Assembly: GCA_902809985.1 (NCBI GenBank)
Contig: CADDXC010000001.1
Location: 1,922,001-1,986,000, forward strand
Direction: 5' to 3'
DNA: 64,000 nucleotides
Source of the DNA: Clostridiaceae bacterium BL-3
GTDB lineage: Bacteria; Bacillota; Clostridia; Clostridiales; Clostridiaceae
Shown: in pieces, positions 7,675 to 15,892 of the stretch
Layout of the letters: the number at the start of each line of letters is the position of its first letter
Numbering within the stretch: the stretch's first letter is position 1
Notes under the pieces: generated by a model
Databases searched by the model: none
The model's input: only the letters and a program-made list of their open reading frames with translations
What the model was told of the DNA's origin: nothing
Made by a program: the position numbers and the translations under genes

Positions 7675-9618
7675 TTAATGTCTTATCGGCGTAATTGCAA
7701 GCTTTATATTACCCTTGTAAGTACCAGTTTCAATATTTTTTTCAATTCCATTAACCTTCATTGTAACCTTATATCCACCAGGAGCAGTAATTTTAGAATT
7801 ATTATCAATAGTTAGACTTGTCAAATATGAATCACCGGCAACAATCCAATTTGAGCCATTAATCAAGGATAAAATCACCCCATTGTTAACAGCACTACTG
7901 ACTTTATTTGTGACTTCTCCCAGCTGTTTATAGTCTACAGATGTAATCGTATCTTTTTTATGCCTAGCAGTAGAAGACGAAATTACACCATTTATTTTAG
8001 CGTTGTCAAATTTTAAAGAAAGATTTTTATCTAAGTTTACCATCTTACCCATCATATCTTTCCCCATACCACCACGGGTAGAATTATAAAAGTTGCCCTT
8101 TAAACTTATATTAGAAAATTCAGCAACAGTATCTGTATCCTTTACGGCCGTGGAAGTATCATGATTTTTATCCAATACAGCAGCACCACTTGGCTCATGA
8201 TACACACCTGTAGTGTACATCACCCCATCATTACCCTGAACTGTACCTGGATCGTCACTGTCCATCAATTGTAAAATAACTCCTGTTTTAGATCGTATAT
8301 GAGCGCCTTTAGAACCATCTACACTAATATTTGCAGCAGCACTTTTAACTAAAAAAGTAGTTTCCCCAGTTTCAAAAACTGTACCATCTGCAATATCTAC
8401 AGATCCATTGCCATGCCACATAATACCAAAACGGCCAGATTTGACAGTAGTTTGTTTCTTTTGCAGAGATTTTAACTCCCTTGAAGTAAGACCAAGATTC
8501 AAGTTACTATTAAGTATGACTAATTTAGTAGGTGTACTAGCACCAAAAATACCACTGCCATTAGTAATAATCAAACCGTAGTCAGCAACCTTGAATTTAC
8601 AGCCATAGAAGCTGTCTACAGCTGAACCTGTTGCATAAGCCCCATATCCACTATTACCAGTATTAACAATTCCACTATTTATAGCAGTAAGTTTTGTATT
8701 CCTGCAGTCATCAACGGAAAGAACACCCCATCCCTCGGAGGATAGTGAAGAATTAATGTATGTGGCAGTAGTATTATTTCCTATTGCATTAGTTGCTCTG
8801 CAGTTGCCTGAAAGGCCAAGCATCCAGGGTACTGATTTCATATAGCCTGGTTTTGCATTTGGCTTATAGTCTGATGGAAGAATACCATTTTTAACATCAA
8901 CATTGGTATTTTTAACAATCAGATTACTGCCTCCACCAGCAACAATGGCAGGGCGGATTGCACCATGAGTTTGAATATTTGTATTATCTACTATAAGCCT
9001 TGTGTTCACGCCAGTTGACATAATACCTGCACCGTAACCAGCAAAATCATTGCCTCCATTACCTGTCAATCTAATTTTAGCGGCATTGACGTTGTAAATG
9101 CCACCAGAAACATAAATACCATTGAATTTTTCTTCTTCTGATGTAATATGTATATTATTTGCAGAAACATTTGACACATTTCCACCAATTATTTCGGCTA
9201 AAACAGACTTGTCAGCTGCAACTCCAGAAGAATCTACATATAATGCCTGTTTAAAATAATGTGTAAGAGCAGAAGAATACTTGACCACATTTTGCTTAGT
9301 TATGGAAAGTACAATGTTGCCACTATACATACCTTCTTTAATTGTTTTTCCAGTACCATTAACTGACAGTGTCACATCATAACCTTCTGGTGCGGTAATG
9401 GTGGCCTTTTTGCCAATGATCAACCTTCGTAACTTTGTAGTTGTATTGACAACCCAAGTAGAACCAGCTTCAACTGTTTTAGAATTCTGTGCAGATAACA
9501 CAGCATTTGCTGCAGCTGATGCTTTAAATGGCATTGTTTTAGCAGAAGCCAGGTAAACTATACTACTCATTACAGCAGCAATGACTGTACAAGTAATAAG
9601 AATTTTTGTCCTTTTCAT
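7675..9618 (-). CDS. Secreted beta-helix surface protein with matching end domains
   Basis: A 647-residue protein with a signal peptide (MKRTKILITC..., cut near ASAKT or KASA-A). A module of about 55 residues occurs at both ends: WVVNTTTKLRRLIIG...ITAPEGYDV...YSGNI near residues 55-110 and WIVAGDSYLTSLTI...ITAPGGYKV...YKGNI at the C-terminus. Between them are beta-helix style repeats rich in Asn, Gly and Ser (for example NTNIQTHGAI and NTNVDVKNGI). The last domain of the next gene (WKVTNDSYVGKLTI) is the same module, so the two products probably share an assembly or anchoring role. No sortase motif. First gene of the operon; 67 bp to the next start. Confidence 0.75.
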   Translation of the reverse strand: MKRTKILITCTVIAAVMSSIVYLASAKTMPFKASAAANAVLSAQNSKTVEAGSTWVVNTTTKLRRLIIGKKATITAPEGYDVTLSVNGTGKTIKEGMYSGNIVLSITKQNVVKYSSALTHYFKQALYVDSSGVAADKSVLAEIIGGNVSNVSANNIHITSEEEKFNGIYVSGGIYNVNAAKIRLTGNGGNDFAGYGAGIMSTGVNTRLIVDNTNIQTHGAIRPAIVAGGGSNLIVKNTNVDVKNGILPSDYKPNAKPGYMKSVPWMLGLSGNCRATNAIGNNTTATYINSSLSSEGWGVLSVDDCRNTKLTAINSGIVNTGNSGYGAYATGSAVDSFYGCKFKVADYGLIITNGSGIFGASTPTKLVILNSNLNLGLTSRELKSLQKKQTTVKSGRFGIMWHGNGSVDIADGTVFETGETTFLVKSAAANISVDGSKGAHIRSKTGVILQLMDSDDPGTVQGNDGVMYTTGVYHEPSGAAVLDKNHDTSTAVKDTDTVAEFSNISLKGNFYNSTRGGMGKDMMGKMVNLDKNLSLKFDNAKINGVISSSTARHKKDTITSVDYKQLGEVTNKVSSAVNNGVILSLINGSNWIVAGDSYLTSLTIDNNSKITAPGGYKVTMKVNGIEKNIETGTYKGNIKLAITPIRH

Positions 9619-9786
9619 TATTTTTCCTCCCTCTGTAATCTTTAAATTTCTTTAACACACTCACTTATTCTTAGATTTTCATAATTAACAGAGCAAATCT
9701 TCTTATAACCTGTAATTTAATACAATATATCCATTTTTAGTTATTTTATTTATATTTTAAGGAAAAATAAGAACATGTGAGATAAT

Positions 9787-9842
9787 TATAAAAAAGTACA
9801 CGTCAAATATTTAGCATGTATTTTTCAATTGGCGTGTACTTT
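9787..9842 (-). terminator. Rho-independent terminator of the 9875-10357 gene
   Basis: Fourteen-base arms (9829-9842 and 9793-9806, one mismatch) pair on the minus strand and are followed by a T-run. It closes the single-gene transcript of the secreted QESK protein. Confidence 0.7.
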
Positions 9843-9874
9843 ATTAAATTAACTTAAACTTTTATATGCTTGTC

Positions 9875-10357
9875 TTATTTATGCGCCACTGGTGCTGGAG
9901 TTGCAACATTAGGTGCTCCACCTTTATTAAATCCTCCAGCATTGTTCTTTGGAATATCTTTATGACCCGAATTATCTTTCTGTGCTGGAGCTGGTGTCGG
10001 TGCAACATAATCATATGCATAATCATATGCATCATAGTATGCAACGAATATCTTCGATTCCTGATCGCTATTTATTATTCCTGCTGTTACTAAATTATCC
10101 AGTGCATCCTTAAAAATCGATTTGTTAGTATTGAATATGTTCAACACCTTTGATTCCTGGTAAGAATTTATCACCCCAGATGCTACAAGCTTATCCATTG
10201 AAGCTTTAAAGCTTCCATAAGAGTACTTGTAAACTATTGGTTTTGGCTCAGGTCCATAATTCCTTGGAGCAGCACTTACTGTTGTAGCAACTCCTGTGCT
10301 TAATATTGGAGCTATAACCATAGCTGCTGATATTAATTTGTACTTCATTTTTAACAT
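9875..10357 (-). CDS. Small secreted protein with two QESK repeats and Pro/Ala-rich tail
   Basis: A 160-residue paralogue of the 1490-1861 product. Signal peptide MLKMKYKLIS... to about residue 28 (TTVSA-A), then two repeats of FK/FKxxxDxLVxxGxIN..QESK (about residues 48-82 and 84-118). After the second repeat there is a Tyr/Asp/Ala stretch (YDAYDYAYDY), then a Pro/Ala/Gly/Asn-rich tail to the end, which could cross the cell wall or be a flexible spacer. The ribosome site is AAGGAGG. Promoter with four 11-bp-spaced Pho-like hexamers, own terminator. Function unknown; likely induced by the same signal as its paralogue. Confidence 0.75.
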   Translation of the reverse strand: MLKMKYKLISAAMVIAPILSTGVATTVSAAPRNYGPEPKPIVYKYSYGSFKASMDKLVASGVINSYQESKVLNIFNTNKSIFKDALDNLVTAGIINSDQESKIFVAYYDAYDYAYDYVAPTPAPAQKDNSGHKDIPKNNAGGFNKGGAPNVATPAPVAHK

Positions 10358-10391
10358 TTATCTTTTCCTCCTTAAATTTGATTACAAATAC

Positions 10392-10447
10392 ATTATAATA
10401 AGGAATTATGTTAATAAAATGTCATCATAATGTTAAATTAATGTGAT
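10392..10447 (-). promoter_or_regulatory. Pho-box-like promoter of the 9875-10357 gene
   Basis: Minus strand: ATCACA (10442-10447), TTAACA (10431-10436), ATGACA (10420-10425), TTAACA (10409-10414), all at 11-bp period, then 11 bp and TATAAT (10392-10397), about 35 bp before the ATG. This is the cleanest of the five copies. Confidence 0.65.
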
Positions 10448-10541
10448 TCTCATCTAAACAAATATTTTAATAATCTACTTATAAAAATTTTATGCCCTTC
10501 ATTCTTACGATTTTATATGTAAGCAATAAATTATCTGGTAT

Positions 10542-10577
10542 ACAAAAATAAAGACCATTCATTTTTAGAGTGGTCTT
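10542..10577 (-). terminator. Terminator-like hairpin behind the IS66 remnant
   Basis: Arms 10568-10577 and 10551-10560 pair with one mismatch; on the minus strand TATTTTTG follows. It would end the transcript started at the promoter 10939-10994. Confidence 0.6.
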
Positions 10578-10706
10578 ATTTTTGCTGTTTGTTATTTTTA
10601 AAGGAACACTTAACCCATGAATCCCAGAGCAAGCATTCTTTTAAGAATTCAAAATAGCTGTATGGCTCCAATCCATTGGCTTTAGCCGTTTCAATATGCT
10701 TTTTCT
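10576..10706 (-). pseudogene. IS66-family transposase remnant (C-terminus)
   Basis: The minus strand encodes KKHIETAKANGLEPYSYFEF and a short tail to a stop at 10576. ETAKANGLxPYxYxxxL is the hallmark near the C-terminus of IS66 TnpC transposases. The rest of the roughly 500-residue transposase is missing, so this is a dead fragment left between the secreted-protein gene and the small ORF at 10716. Confidence 0.65.
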
Positions 10707-10715
10707 TACTTTTTA

Positions 10716-10844
10716 TTACTCTGCGAGTAGTTCAACAATTTCATCAAGTACAGGCTTAATATAAGTTATCAGTGTCATAATCAAAGTGTAATACATTATA
10801 TTTTTGTTGAATTTTCTATTTCTCTTTATATTAATTTCCCTCAT
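10716..10844 (-). CDS. 42-residue ORF under a Pho-box-like promoter
   Basis: Frame from ATG 10844 with an AGGGGATA ribosome site about 7 bases before it; the product has a basic N-terminus (REINIKRNRK) then a mildly hydrophobic, acidic C-terminal half (TLIMTLITYI...DEIVELLAE). It stops 10 bp before the IS66 fragment. It may be a real small protein or a chimera formed when the IS element decayed. Nothing like it is recognised. Confidence 0.35.
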   Translation of the reverse strand: MREINIKRNRKFNKNIMYYTLIMTLITYIKPVLDEIVELLAE

Positions 10845-10938
10845 AAATTATCCCCTGATTCATTATAAAATATTAGTATCCTCATATTTAGTAATTTTTA
10901 ATTAAATAATTGCTGCACAGCTTTAGTACAATAGGAGA

Positions 10939-10994
10939 ATTATAATTAAGAAAATTGTACATAAAATGTGAAAATTGTGTCTACATTATGTGAT
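10939..10994 (-). promoter_or_regulatory. Pho-box-like promoter ahead of the 42-residue ORF
   Basis: Minus strand: ATCACA (10989-10994), TAGACA (10978-10983), TTCACA (10967-10972), TGTACA (10956-10961), then 11 bp and TATAAT (10939-10944). Same geometry as the other four sites. Confidence 0.6.
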
Positions 10995-11154
10995 TCACAT
11001 CTTAGAAATATCTAATTTGAAAAATTTGCCTTTTCGATCAATGAATATACAAGATTAGATTTTTGGGGAGGCTTTATTTTGGATGAAAAAAACTTGGCAG
11101 GTTTATAAGAAAAACTTATTATATCAAATGCGTTCCCGCTAACTAATTCTTTAA

Positions 11155-11610
11155 TTATTCTTCACTCACTTGAATACATTGTGTACATAGACCGTAATAG
11201 ATAATATTTTGATTTTCAATTTTTACATGATACCTGTTTTCAATTTGTTGTTCTGTCATACTCATTTCCGGTAAATATATATCAGTAATACTGCCACATC
11301 TAGTGCATATAAAATGTCTGTGCTTATTTTTCTCCTCGTGATCAGTTAGTTGATACTTACAACAGTTTCCCTGTACCATTATTTTGTATAAAATACCAAT
11401 GCTTTCTAACTGATTTACAGTTCTATAAACCGTTGGAATACCTATTTGTGAAAATATATTTTTGGCTTGATGCCATATTTCTTCAACTGTTAAATGTCGT
11501 TTTCTATTTGTAAAGAGAACATCCAGAATAGCCCTACGTTGAGGAGTCATTATAATACCATTATCTATAATAATTTTCTCAAAGTATTCGAGATGCTTTA
11601 TTTTTTCCAT
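11155..11610 (-). CDS. Fur-family metalloregulator (Fur/Zur/PerR type)
   Basis: About 151 residues. N-terminal winged helix (MTPQRRAILDVL; PTVYRTVNQLESIGIL) and C-terminal dimer domain with the structural zinc site CTRC and LCTQC and the His-rich HEEKNKHRHF that belongs to the metal-binding pocket. The ATG at 11610 is chosen because GGAGGGGG precedes it; an ATG at 11628 lies upstream of that site. Such proteins repress iron, zinc or peroxide genes when metal-bound; which of the three cannot be told. It follows the MarR gene by about 65 bp and may be co-transcribed. The promoter side 10995-11154 shows only a 19-codon remnant frame on the plus strand. Confidence 0.88.
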   Translation of the reverse strand: MEKIKHLEYFEKIIIDNGIIMTPQRRAILDVLFTNRKRHLTVEEIWHQAKNIFSQIGIPTVYRTVNQLESIGILYKIMVQGNCCKYQLTDHEEKNKHRHFICTRCGSITDIYLPEMSMTEQQIENRYHVKIENQNIIYYGLCTQCIQVSEE

Positions 11611-11676
11611 ATACGAATCCCCCTCCATAGCCTAAATCACCTAGCTTTAGCTCAATATCATTATTTTTTATACTTG

Positions 11677-12204
11677 TTAAAAATATTCATGCCGTTTATT
11701 ACGATGATGTCCACAGCTATGCTGTCGTTTATAACCTCCAAAATCTGAGTCCCTCTGATTAGCTTTCGTTTTTTGTTCCAGCGAATCAATAATACGGTTA
11801 AGATATTCCTTAAAAGTATACTGCTCTTCTTGTGTCAAACAATCAAAAATTTCATTGAAATCTTCAGGCTGTTGATTCCCTTTGTTGACTACTTCAGCTC
11901 CGGACTCAGTAAGCTTGATATTTATTCTCCTGCGATCAGCCTCTGAGGCTGTACGTGTGATATAACCATTTTGTTCCAACTTAGCTAGTAACTCTCCAAC
12001 AGATTGAGGGCGCATATCTAAAAGATACGTTAACTTTTTCTGAGTAATCTCAGGCTGCATTTTAAGCAAAGATAAGATCCTTCCTTGACCTCTATGAGGG
12101 TTGCCCATTGGTCCATGAACTGTACGGTAATAATGGTAGTATCTGTGCAAAAGCCACTCAATACGTGTAAATAAGCACAATAGATCTTGTTTGTCTTCAT
12201 CCAT
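11677..12204 (-). CDS. MarR-family transcriptional regulator with His-rich tail
   Basis: A 175-residue protein with the MarR winged helix at about residues 40-140 (GRILSLLKMQPEITQKKLTYLLDMRPQSVG recognition region in pieces, wing ITRTASEADRRRINIKLTESG). The last 20 residues carry Cys and four His (HSCGHHRNKRH), unusual for the family and possibly a metal-sensing tail. Ribosome site AGGAGG. Its promoter carries two copies of a GGTACCTTACTAA element, one as a perfect palindrome, so autoregulation is very likely. Confidence 0.88.
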   Translation of the reverse strand: MDEDKQDLLCLFTRIEWLLHRYYHYYRTVHGPMGNPHRGQGRILSLLKMQPEITQKKLTYLLDMRPQSVGELLAKLEQNGYITRTASEADRRRINIKLTESGAEVVNKGNQQPEDFNEIFDCLTQEEQYTFKEYLNRIIDSLEQKTKANQRDSDFGGYKRQHSCGHHRNKRHEYF

Positions 12205-12233
12205 CTTATTTTCCTCCTGTTAAAGTATAAAAT

Positions 12234-12288
12234 TTTAGTAAGGTACCTTACTAAATATTATTGTACAGGTACCTTACTAAAATGTCAA
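12234..12288 (-). promoter_or_regulatory. MarR-gene promoter with two operator copies
   Basis: Minus strand: TTGACA (12283-12288), exact 17-bp spacer, TACAAT (12260-12265). A perfect 22-bp palindrome centred on GGTACC (12234-12255) covers the start site; a second AGGTACCTTACTAA copy (12267-12280) lies inside the spacer. Placement predicts strong autorepression. Confidence 0.8.
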
Positions 12289-12298
12289 GCATCTTTAC

Positions 12299-12331
12299 AA
12301 AAAAATTTTCCCGAGCCTCTTAGCTCGGGAA
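12299..12331 (-). terminator. Rho-independent terminator of the radical SAM gene
   Basis: GC-rich stem TTCCCGAGC / GCTCGGGAA (12308-12331) followed on the minus strand by a run of seven T. Confidence 0.85.
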
Positions 12332-12389
12332 TTGTGTATTTATTATTATGGAAATAGCCGTACACTCAATGCAGCTTTTCCTTTATATT

Positions 12390-13772
12390 TTATCCTTTAG
12401 CAAACTTATCATTGCCACTCCCCTTAAAAAATTCCTGCCAGGTTTTTTCAGCATATGGTGCAAATTCTTTCGACGACTTCGTTATCTTTTCGTGAAATTC
12501 AGGGTCATGAAGCATTTTCTCCGCTCCAGCATCGTCCGGCTTAGCCCCTACTTCCTTGCATACATTTATTATGACATTGGTATTATCTATCATACTGCAT
12601 GGTCTCAACATGTTTTTATTATAGGGCTGCATAGATCTTAATTTCTTAAAGAATGGATCCCTGAATGCATCTATCAAATGCCTGCCTTTTAAATTAACAG
12701 TTGAAAAATGTGAAAATATGCACGGTTCAACATCTTCTTTAGAATTAACATGGAAAAAGTATTTACCTGCAATGCATCCTCCAACATACGGGGCATCATT
12801 AAAGAAATCTATAGTAAAATACGGTTTATTAGCCCTTATTTCTCTGTTTCTCCTTCCAAGATAATCTCTCTGTTCTCCTGTAAGCATCATGTCAAAGTCT
12901 TCATCTTCCCCATTGACAGGCATGAATAAAAAGTACCAGCTCATTTTAGAGCCTTTTCTAATTAACATATCTGTAAATTCATCGCTGAGCACTGTATTTA
13001 TATTAGTCCTCGTAACAGCTGAAGACACCCCGAACAGTATCCCTCTTTCATGAAGCATATCCATAGCTTTCAATACCTTTTGGTATGTTCCCTTTCCTCT
13101 ACGTGCATCAGTATCCTCTTCAAAACCTTCAACTGAAAGCATAGGTATCACGTTGCCGCTTTTTTTGAGTCTATCTGCAATTTTTTCATTAAGAAAAAGT
13201 CCGCTGGTAAATGGTGTAAACATTACATCATCATATTTCTCATAAATGTCCAGAAGATAGTCATTAAAGAAAGGTTCTCCACCTAAAATAATAATATAAT
13301 AAATTCCAAGATCCCTTGCTTCTCCTATAATCCTGTCAACCTCCTCCGGTGGAATATCATCCTTTTTACTAAAACTTGAGGCATAGCATCCCTTGCAATG
13401 AAGCGGACATCTCATAGATGGGCTTAAAAGCATAACAAATGGTATTTTAGTATCCTCTTCATCCATATATTTCTGCCTTCTCGGTCCAGCAAACCAGTTC
13501 GCATTTGCAAAAAAACATGAGAAAAATTTTTTCAAGCATTTGGTATCCGTATTTTTTAAGATATCCTGAATATATTCATGCTTGTATTTGTCATTGTTAT
13601 AATAACTCTGAACAAATTCAATTTGAGCCAATGCAGATTCATCTTTAGTTAGCATTTTAATAGCCTCAAATATTTTATCTATATTTTTTTCCGGGTTTTT
13701 ATCAAGATAACCAACAATCTTATTTACAATGGTTTGTTTAGTAGCCTTTTCTAAATTATCTATTATCTTCAT
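12390..13772 (-). CDS. Radical SAM protein
   Basis: A 460-residue protein with the radical SAM cluster motif at Cys122, Cys126, Cys129 (RCPLHCKGCY), the GGEPF glycine motif near 175 and a C-terminal extension with further Cys (GGCIAG, EPCIFSHF, RPCSMID) suggesting an auxiliary cluster (SPASM/twitch-like). The first 110 residues are helical and family-specific. It would use S-adenosylmethionine and an iron-sulfur cluster to start a radical reaction; the substrate is unknown. It follows the TetR gene by 90 bp on the same strand, so that regulator probably controls it. Ribosome site AAGGAGG. Confidence 0.85.
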   Translation of the reverse strand: MKIIDNLEKATKQTIVNKIVGYLDKNPEKNIDKIFEAIKMLTKDESALAQIEFVQSYYNNDKYKHEYIQDILKNTDTKCLKKFFSCFFANANWFAGPRRQKYMDEEDTKIPFVMLLSPSMRCPLHCKGCYASSFSKKDDIPPEEVDRIIGEARDLGIYYIIILGGEPFFNDYLLDIYEKYDDVMFTPFTSGLFLNEKIADRLKKSGNVIPMLSVEGFEEDTDARRGKGTYQKVLKAMDMLHERGILFGVSSAVTRTNINTVLSDEFTDMLIRKGSKMSWYFLFMPVNGEDEDFDMMLTGEQRDYLGRRNREIRANKPYFTIDFFNDAPYVGGCIAGKYFFHVNSKEDVEPCIFSHFSTVNLKGRHLIDAFRDPFFKKLRSMQPYNKNMLRPCSMIDNTNVIINVCKEVGAKPDDAGAEKMLHDPEFHEKITKSSKEFAPYAEKTWQEFFKGSGNDKFAKG

Positions 13773-13861
13773 ACAAATTCCTCCTTATAAAATATTTATT
13801 CATGAAAATATAGCATCTAATATAAAGAATAATATTTTCAACTAACTTTATCTAAAATAGT

Positions 13862-14647
13862 TCATGAATTATTATCATATTTCAAAAACCCATGCTGAAA
13901 TATTTTTATAGCATTCCTAATAATAGCTTTATCATCATATTTTCTATCCTTCAAAGGCAACATTTCTTGTAAAAAAACTAATGACCAAATAGCCCCAATA
14001 AAAAGTCTAATTGATAGCACAGGATCTATATCGCTAGAAGCATAAGGCTTTAATATTTTACTTAAACTTTCTGTAACTTTTTCAACCACCTGGCGGAAAA
14101 AGAATTCTCCTATTTCTGGAAAATTAGGAGTTTCTGCAATAATAATACGCATTAGTTTTAATTTTCGCGGATTCTTAAATATAGAAAGAAATGTCATTCC
14201 GATTTCTGTTAAACTCTCTTCTATATTTATAGGTTCATTAATCTTAGACAGATTAAAAATGGTCTGCATTTGTGAAGATTCCCTAATTGTAGAAAGAAAT
14301 AGTTCATCTTTATTATTAAAGTATTGATAAATAAAGGCTTTTGACATACCCATTTTATTGGCTATATCCTCCATGTTTGTTCTAGTATATCCTTTTGTTC
14401 CAAAAACATCAAGTGCAACATTCATTATTTCTTTCCGCTTATTGTCCTGAGAATAAGATACATCCTTTAAATCCATTCTTCCTATATCATTGAGGATTTC
14501 TTCTTTATTTTTGTAATAGCGATAGATAGTGCCTACAGATATTTTTGCACTTTTTGAAATCTCCTTAATTGTAGTATCTCTGAATCCTTTCTGTAAGATC
14601 AATTTCTCTGCGGCCTTTTTTATTATTTTCTTAATGCTATGATTCAT
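13862..14647 (-). CDS. TetR-family regulator with two tandem HTH domains
   Basis: A 261-residue protein, longer than the usual 190-210. Residues 1-55 form one TetR HTH (IKEISKSAKISVGTIYRYYKNKEEIL) in pieces and residues 69-122 a second (MEDIANKMGMSKAFIYQYFNNKDELF); each has the typical YxYFxxK turn. The remaining 140 residues look like a single TetR ligand-binding/dimer domain. Two DNA-reading heads on one chain is unusual. It sits upstream of the radical SAM gene and downstream of a dead drug-type transporter, with an inverted repeat in the space before its start. No strong ribosome site is evident. Confidence 0.85.
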   Translation of the reverse strand: MNHSIKKIIKKAAEKLILQKGFRDTTIKEISKSAKISVGTIYRYYKNKEEILNDIGRMDLKDVSYSQDNKRKEIMNVALDVFGTKGYTRTNMEDIANKMGMSKAFIYQYFNNKDELFLSTIRESSQMQTIFNLSKINEPINIEESLTEIGMTFLSIFKNPRKLKLMRIIIAETPNFPEIGEFFFRQVVEKVTESLSKILKPYASSDIDPVLSIRLFIGAIWSLVFLQEMLPLKDRKYDDKAIIRNAIKIFQHGFLKYDNNS

Positions 14648-14914
14648 TTGTTTATATCCTCTCTAAATTTTATGAATGTCAAATGACTGTATATTCACTA
14701 TTTATTCTTATTACATCATTGTTACAAAGCAATATAATTAGTCTCCATTCATAAATTTAAAATATCATCTCCTTTTTGCGTCTGAAAAAGAAGTATCTAA
14801 ATACATCATTATTAGGTAATTTTATAGTTATATAAAGATTTAATCCTACTCCACTTTCATCGGTATTGCCTCAATTTTTACCTTGCCAGTCATGACATAG
14901 GTTTTAGTGATCAT

Positions 14915-14938
14915 GTAGAATAATGAATATTATTCTAC
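14915..14938. promoter_or_regulatory. Inverted repeat, candidate TetR operator
   Basis: Arms GTAGAATAAT and ATTATTCTAC (10 bp, perfect) around 4 bases, about 270 bp upstream of the TetR start and behind the dead MFS gene. A further CATTATTCAT echo lies at 14944-14957. The rest of 14648-15018 holds only a 22-codon frame at 14846-14914 without ribosome site. Confidence 0.4.
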
Positions 14939-15018
14939 TAGTCGTTCATTATTCATTGTAATTCTAACACTTTTACTTTATTAAATCAATATATTTGACG
15001 ACATAAATTATAATTATT

Positions 15019-15788
15019 TTAATTCACAATTTTACTCAGAAGTGGTCTCCTGATTGTAATTAACCAGGCTACTCCACACAAGACGCCAATCAAAATATTG
15101 ATTCTGCCAGCACTCCGCACGGGATTCCGTCGGTTAAGTGAAACAAGAATCATCCCGATACTTCCCATTACAGTTGTAATCGAGCTAATTAACGATGATG
15201 CTGAACCAGTATCATTCTTTTGCTGTCCCAACATTCCTATAGCATTAAATGCAAAAAAATAACTATATTCCTGGCTGCTTAATCCAAAGCCATCCTGATA
15301 AATATATGAAGATGAAGAAATAAAAGCCATAGAAGCATTGAACCAGCAACCACAACAACACCTAAAATAGCCTGTGCAAAAAAGATACCCCGCCATGAAG
15401 TAAATTTCAACAGAAGTGCACCAACAACCGGTGCCACAGCTAGAGATATTACCACCATCGACTGAACAATAGCCAAAATAGATTCCTGTTTTCTCCCTTG
15501 ATACACACATAGGATACTTGCAATCATATAGCCAGTTAGGCCTATAATTAAAATGGGTTTACGTTCATACTTATCGCTCAGTGGGCCCCATATCAATGTT
15601 GCAAAACTGTAAAATACGAAAAACAGAATCAGGGTTAAGTTCGTTTTAAACTCAGACACATAAAAAAAACTTGTCATGCTCGGTAAAGCTGGCAAATAAA
15701 GATCAGTGGATAACGGTACGAACGCACTTAAAAGCGCAAGAAATAAAATTAACCCTTTATTACCAAGATATCTTTGCGTTCTTTCCAA
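15019..15788 (-). pseudogene. Bcr/CflA-type MFS drug transporter, broken
   Basis: The first frame (15279-15788) gives a good N-terminal half: membrane helices, the motif STDLYLPALPSM typical of Bcr/CflA carriers and the loop GPLSDKYERKP. It then shifts; the second frame (15019 to about 15310) gives the matching C-terminal pieces (YQDGFGLSSQEYSYFFAFN, then a last helix). Together they span about 250 codons against about 400 in the family, so at least one internal deletion plus a frameshift killed the gene. Confidence 0.8.
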
Positions 15789-15892
15789 AGCATTTTACCC
15801 CCTAAGTTATTTTAATTTTGTTTTATTATAATTTAAAATCTCTTGTACACTGATCATTCAAGGTATTCATTTTAAATATCCCCCTTTTCCAA

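Noticed and set aside
11082-11141. 19-codon plus-strand frame (MKKTWQVYKKNLLYQMRSR)
   Set aside because: Resembles the first residues of an ABC-2 permease and has GGGGAGG upstream, but it is too short and poorly spaced to support more than a remnant.
14846-14914. 22-codon frame between the TetR gene and the dead MFS gene
   Set aside because: No ribosome site and no recognisable family; may be debris of the decayed transporter operon.
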